Position numbers and translations under genes: made by a program
Part shown: positions 7,398 through 9,563 of the stretch, piece by piece
Layout: every line of letters begins with the position of its first letter
Position numbering within the stretch: the first letter of the stretch is position 1
The notes under the pieces: generated by a model
Seen by the model: the letters and a program-made list of their open reading frames with translations, nothing else
What the model was told of the DNA's origin: nothing
Databases searched by the model: none
Source: JANNRW01 sp031401815
Lineage (GTDB): Bacteria > Desulfobacterota > Desulfuromonadia > Geobacterales > DSM-12255
Assembly: GCA_031401815.1 (NCBI GenBank)
Contig: JANNRW010000193.1
Span: 1 to 9,563 of the forward strand
Reading direction: 5' to 3'
Length of the DNA: 9,563 bases

Positions 7398-7425
7398 TTG
7401 ACTTATGCCTCACTCTTGATATCTT
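7398..7425 (+). promoter_or_regulatory. Candidate sigma-70 promoter for the sigma-54 activator gene
   Basis: TTGACT (7398-7403) and TATCTT (7420-7425) have a 16-nt spacer and lie about 44 nt before ATG 7469. The -35 matches 5 of 6 and the -10 matches 4 of 6 consensus bases. The rest of the 7200-7468 intergenic region is AT-rich. It holds an 8-bp TTGGCCAA palindrome (7261-7268) and two TATGAAA copies 14 nt apart (7317, 7331) that could be operator elements. I found no small gene in it. Confidence 0.45.
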
Positions 7426-7468
7426 TTCTCTCATTCCGAAGATTGTATTCCTGCATTTAAGGTCATCA

Positions 7469-8701
7469 ATGAAAGAGCTGTTGCACAAACTGATTGTAAT
7501 TAGCGAAGATATGGCTAAAGGGTGCTATGAGCGCCATCGTGAGCTGTTTGAGCTTACCAAATCAGGAAACTATCCAGAAGATGTTTGCAGACTGGCTGAA
7601 TCTTTTGGCATGATGATGGTTAAAGTTGAGTCAAGAGAGTTTCATCTAGCCCAGATCATTGACAACCTGCGAAAGAGCCAGGCTGATCTTGCTGATGCCC
7701 AAAGACAACTTTCCAGTGAAAATCAGGCTCTAAAAAAGACAATCCGTAATAATTTTGTTGTGGATCGAATCCTGGGGAAAAGCTCTGCGATGCTGGAGGT
7801 CAAGGAGACGATCAAACGTATTGCCAACACATCTATCAATGTTCTCATAACCGGCGAAACCGGCACTGGCAAGGAGTTGATTGCTCAATCCCTTCATTTC
7901 GGAAGCAGTCGTGGAGAAGGCCCCTTTGTCGCGGTCAACTGCTCTGCAATTCCGGAAGGGATGCTGGAATCCGAGCTTTTTGGAATTGAAAAAGGGGTTG
8001 CAACCGGTGTTGACAAAAGAGTAGGAAAGTTTGAACAGGCATCAGGCGGCACTCTTTTTCTCGACGAGATCGGAGATATGCCACTCAGTGCCCAGGCAAA
8101 AGTGCTTCGCGTCCTGGAGGAGAGAAGCGTTGAAAGAGTGGGAGGACGCGTTGCCATACCAGTGGATATTCGTCTGTTGTCAGCATCCAACAGAAACCTG
8201 AAGGAAGAAGTCGCAAGGGGGACTTTTCGCCAGGATCTCTATTATCGCCTGAATGTCGTACAGATAACAGCTCCTCCATTACGAGATCGTCGGGACGATA
8301 TACCACTGTTACTGGTTGAACTGCTTAAATACAGCTCAACTGTAGCCGGTCGGCCATCACTCAGATTTTCTCCGGGTCTGGTCAAGCAACTACAGGAATA
8401 TCCATGGCCTGGAAATATCCGTCAATTAAAGAATGAGGTTGAGCGAGCGGTAGCATTGTCTTGTACTGATCAGATTGTATTGGATGATCTTTCAGAAGAG
8501 TTGCGAAGATTCTTTTCCCCTGCTCAACTAAGTAATATTAATAACGAGCAGCGCTTGAAAGCGAACGAAATAGAGACAATCAGGACAATTTTGATTGAAA
8601 CGGATGGCAACAGGTCGGATACGGCTCGGCGGCTTGGTATTAGCCGTGAAGGATTAAGAAAGAAGCTGAGGAGATACGGTATTGATGCAGATGCTCCATA
8701 A
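7469..8701 (+). CDS. Sigma-54-type AAA+ transcriptional activator with variant GAFTGA loop and Fis-type HTH
   Basis: This 410-residue cytoplasmic regulator begins with about 95 residues that are helical, lack a response-regulator receiver or GAF signature, and include a likely coiled coil at 57-95. The AAA+ domain (about 100-330) has Walker A GETGTGKE at 129-136, Walker B GGTLFLDEIGD at 193-203, an arginine-finger region about 249-261 and sensor II WPGNIRQL at 313-320. The C-terminal Fis-like helix-turn-helix is at 366-403 (SDTARRLGISREGLRKKL). The sigma-54 contact loop, normally GAFTGA, reads GVATGV (176-181), so the key aromatic residue is missing. AAGGT lies 5 nt before ATG 7469. It is divergent from the phosphatase operon and overlaps the TolC-like gene, so either could be its target. 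The N-terminal signal is unknown. Activator or repressor function is open because of the loop change. Confidence 0.92.
   Translation: MKELLHKLIVISEDMAKGCYERHRELFELTKSGNYPEDVCRLAESFGMMMVKVESREFHLAQIIDNLRKSQADLADAQRQLSSENQALKKTIRNNFVVDRILGKSSAMLEVKETIKRIANTSINVLITGETGTGKELIAQSLHFGSSRGEGPFVAVNCSAIPEGMLESELFGIEKGVATGVDKRVGKFEQASGGTLFLDEIGDMPLSAQAKVLRVLEERSVERVGGRVAIPVDIRLLSASNRNLKEEVARGTFRQDLYYRLNVVQITAPPLRDRRDDIPLLLVELLKYSSTVAGRPSLRFSPGLVKQLQEYPWPGNIRQLKNEVERAVALSCTDQIVLDDLSEELRRFFSPAQLSNINNEQRLKANEIETIRTILIETDGNRSDTARRLGISREGLRKKLRRYGIDADAP
8668..8673 (+). promoter_or_regulatory. Ribosome binding site of the TolC-like gene, inside the regulator gene
   Basis: GAGGAG lies 11 nt before ATG 8685 and 17 nt before ATG 8691. 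It favours 8685 over the TTG at 8682 and the later ATG. It is embedded in the helix-turn-helix coding region of the regulator, so the two genes are probably co-transcribed. Confidence 0.5.
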
Positions 8702-9158
8702 CTGGATACCGACAAAACAGAGCCTAAATCGTGCTCTGTTATTTATACTCTTGCTTGCATTCTCTGGGCTGACTTTTTCCCCGAAACCATCTTTCGCAGC
8801 AGAACTGGTTCGCGACAAAGAGTCAATGCTTTCACTTGCTGCGGCTATTGATATTGCCCTTAAAAACAACATCGGACTCAAGAACGCCTATCGCGACCGG
8901 ATTATTCAGAAATTTGACCTCAGGATTGCTGAAGATAAATTTACCCCTAAACCTGTCTTGACCATAAACGCGAAAAATGACTCTGTCTCTGTTAACAGGG
9001 TGGAAACATCGACAGTCTCCGGAGGTGCCGGTCTCGCTGTATCTGAAACAATCCCTACCGGGGCACAGATCAACCTTTCACTGGGGGAGACATTATCCAG
9101 ACCAGACAACAACAGCTCCACAGCTGGTCGCCCTGACGCTCGGTGCGTACGTTGCTGA
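8685..9158 (+). CDS. TolC-like outer membrane efflux protein, N-terminal fragment
   Basis: Only the first ~145 residues of an outer membrane efflux protein are native; the family usually has about 420-550. The signal peptide has a hydrophobic core, ALLFILLLAFSGLTF, with a likely cut after SFAA. The mature start LSLAAAIDIALKNNIGLKNAYRD is typical of the TolC family: a first helix with Asn-rich turn, then the RIAEDKFTPKPVLTI segment leading to the first beta strand. Family identity fades after about 9115. The last dozen or so codons to the TGA at 9158 read Arg/Cys-rich foreign sequence and are not part of the original gene. The start overlaps the regulator gene by 17 nt. In related clusters a periplasmic adaptor and an inner-membrane pump often follow; here that part is lost at the junction. 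Confidence 0.82.
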   Translation: MQMLHNWIPTKQSLNRALLFILLLAFSGLTFSPKPSFAAELVRDKESMLSLAAAIDIALKNNIGLKNAYRDRIIQKFDLRIAEDKFTPKPVLTINAKNDSVSVNRVETSTVSGGAGLAVSETIPTGAQINLSLGETLSRPDNNSSTAGRPDARCVRC

Positions 9159-9423
9159 TGGCGAGCTTGTCGAGGCGCCCCACGCCGGTCTTGCCGTTGA
9201 GCTGACCGATCGTGAAGAGCATCTGATCTTTGATCGTCTGCTGCGGATCGCCGCCGGCGCTCGTGACCTCTCCGTCGAACACGAAATCGAGGAGCTTTGC
9301 GGAGGCGCTGGTGAACGCCTCTTCTCCGTCGGCGCTGTCGTCATCCGAGGTCGGAGCGGCGCAGCCGTAGGCGAGGACGGGGAGGAGGGCAGCAAGCGTG
9401 AAGAATGCATCGCGGATCCGCAT
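9070..9423 (-). CDS. Hypothetical lipoprotein, C-terminally truncated at the junction (foreign segment)
   Basis: From ATG 9423 the product starts with a short signal peptide (MRIRDAFFTLAALLPVLAYG) and a lipobox-like Cys at position 21. An acidic linker (DDDSADGEE) follows, then a compact domain with LLDFVFDGEV, a Lys-Asp-Gln helix, LFTIGQLNGKTGVGRLDKL and a strand ending near QGDQLW at about residue 103. After that the frame runs into TolC-region antisense and reads CCCLVW to a TGA at 9070, which is not native. GC-rich third positions differ from the rest of the window. It resembles uncharacterised lipoproteins of myxobacteria, as I recall them, but I cannot verify this. The frame can be extended upstream to 9474, but the signal peptide favours 9423. 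No strong ribosome binding site is seen. Confidence 0.6.
   Translation of the reverse strand: MRIRDAFFTLAALLPVLAYGCAAPTSDDDSADGEEAFTSASAKLLDFVFDGEVTSAGGDPQQTIKDQMLFTIGQLNGKTGVGRLDKLAISNVRTERQGDQLWSCCCLVWIMSPPVKG
9108..9128. other. Junction between two unrelated sequences (probable chimera or rearrangement)
   Basis: A plus-strand TolC-like gene and a minus-strand lipoprotein gene both lose their family-like sequence here, and base composition changes sharply. Two 60-base samples counted by hand give 25 G+C at 8821-8880 and 39 at 9241-9300. The break region contains CAGCT twice (9113-9117 and 9121-9125) and a 5-bp inverted repeat CAGCT/AGCTG (9113-9126), a possible microhomology. No insertion-sequence end or attachment site is visible. 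Assembly or amplification chimera is my first choice; genuine rearrangement is possible. Confidence 0.7.
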
Positions 9424-9495
9424 GAGGTTCGGTGTAGCGCGCGAAGGCGCACCCGCAACCACATTTGGCGACACTTCGAAAACGTTAGCAGTTCA

Positions 9496-9511
9496 AGGCG
9501 CTTGCGCGCCT
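9496..9511 (-). terminator. Small GC hairpin after the right-most gene, possible weak terminator
   Basis: A perfect 6-bp stem AGGCGC/GCGCCT encloses a GCAA tetraloop as read on the minus strand. It lies 11 bases beyond the stop codon of the partial gene at the right edge. There is no proper U-tract after it, so termination would be weak or rho-assisted. Confidence 0.35.
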
Positions 9512-9522
9512 GTCTCCAGGCC

Positions 9523-9563
9523 TCAGTCCAGCTTGATGCCGTAGACGAAGCTCGGCTTCGGCG
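9523..9563 (-). CDS. C-terminal tail of an unidentified protein (partial)
   Basis: Minus-strand codons entering from the window edge read PKPSFVYGIKLD followed by TGA (9525-9523). The GC-rich codons match the lipoprotein segment, the orientation is the same, and about 100 bases of non-coding sequence separate the two. Only 12 residues are visible, so no function can be assigned. It may be a chance frame, but the abrupt change to non-coding sequence after the stop favours a real gene end. Confidence 0.35.
   Translation of the reverse strand, partial: PKPSFVYGIKLD

Noticed and set aside
9093..9464. 123-residue Arg/Ser-rich minus-strand frame
   Set aside because: It is an out-of-frame shadow of the high-GC lipoprotein gene, with low-complexity composition and crossing the junction.
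9424..9474. 17-residue N-terminal extension of the lipoprotein
   Set aside because: The signal peptide and lipobox position fit a start at 9423; the extension would place the hydrophobic core too far from the N-terminus.

Overview
The window reads as two unrelated pieces. Bases 1 to about 9115 have moderate GC content and look like a Gram-negative, delta-proteobacterial genome of the Desulfuromonadota (Geobacter-like) type. The evidence is a PEP-CTERM surface protein next to a DUF11/dockerin protein, a CACHE-HAMP-PP2C (RsbU-like) phosphatase, a sigma-54 activator and a TolC-type signal peptide protein. The last ~445 bases are clearly richer in GC (hand count: 39/60 at 9241-9300 against 25/60 at 8821-8880). 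They carry a lipoprotein of myxobacterial flavour on the opposite strand. Both reading frames break at the same place, so I read 9108-9128 as a chimeric or rearranged junction.

Layout. Bases 1-1301 (+) are the C-terminal 432 residues of a large repetitive secreted protein: two 123-residue DUF11-like repeats, a third related domain and a C-terminal dockerin. Bases 1347-1970 (+) encode a 207-residue cohesin-like protein with a PEP-CTERM sorting tail. A perfect 18-bp hairpin at 2022-2061 ends this unit and also serves the converging operon. Bases 7199 to 2080 (-) are a tight four-gene operon: a membrane sensor phosphatase, an ABC-type periplasmic binding protein with no ABC permease or ATPase beside it, and two paralogous auxin-efflux-carrier (AEC) family permeases. 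A 269-bp divergent promoter region follows. Then come a sigma-54-type AAA+ activator (7469-8701, +) and, overlapping its end, the start of a TolC-like outer membrane efflux protein that is cut at ~9115.

How the genes may work together (inference). The dockerin protein could be held on the cell surface by the cohesin-like PEP-CTERM protein. In the minus-strand operon, the binding protein may capture a ligand and either present it to the CACHE domain of the phosphatase or deliver it to the AEC permeases. The phosphatase would report by dephosphorylating an anti-sigma-factor antagonist encoded elsewhere. The divergent sigma-54-type regulator, whose GAFTGA loop is altered to GVATGV, probably controls the efflux operon that begins with the TolC gene. 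The most noteworthy points are the sensor/binding-protein/twin-permease operon, the dockerin-cohesin pair, the GVATGV variant and the junction near 9115. I saw no CRISPR array, tRNA, rRNA or insertion sequence.
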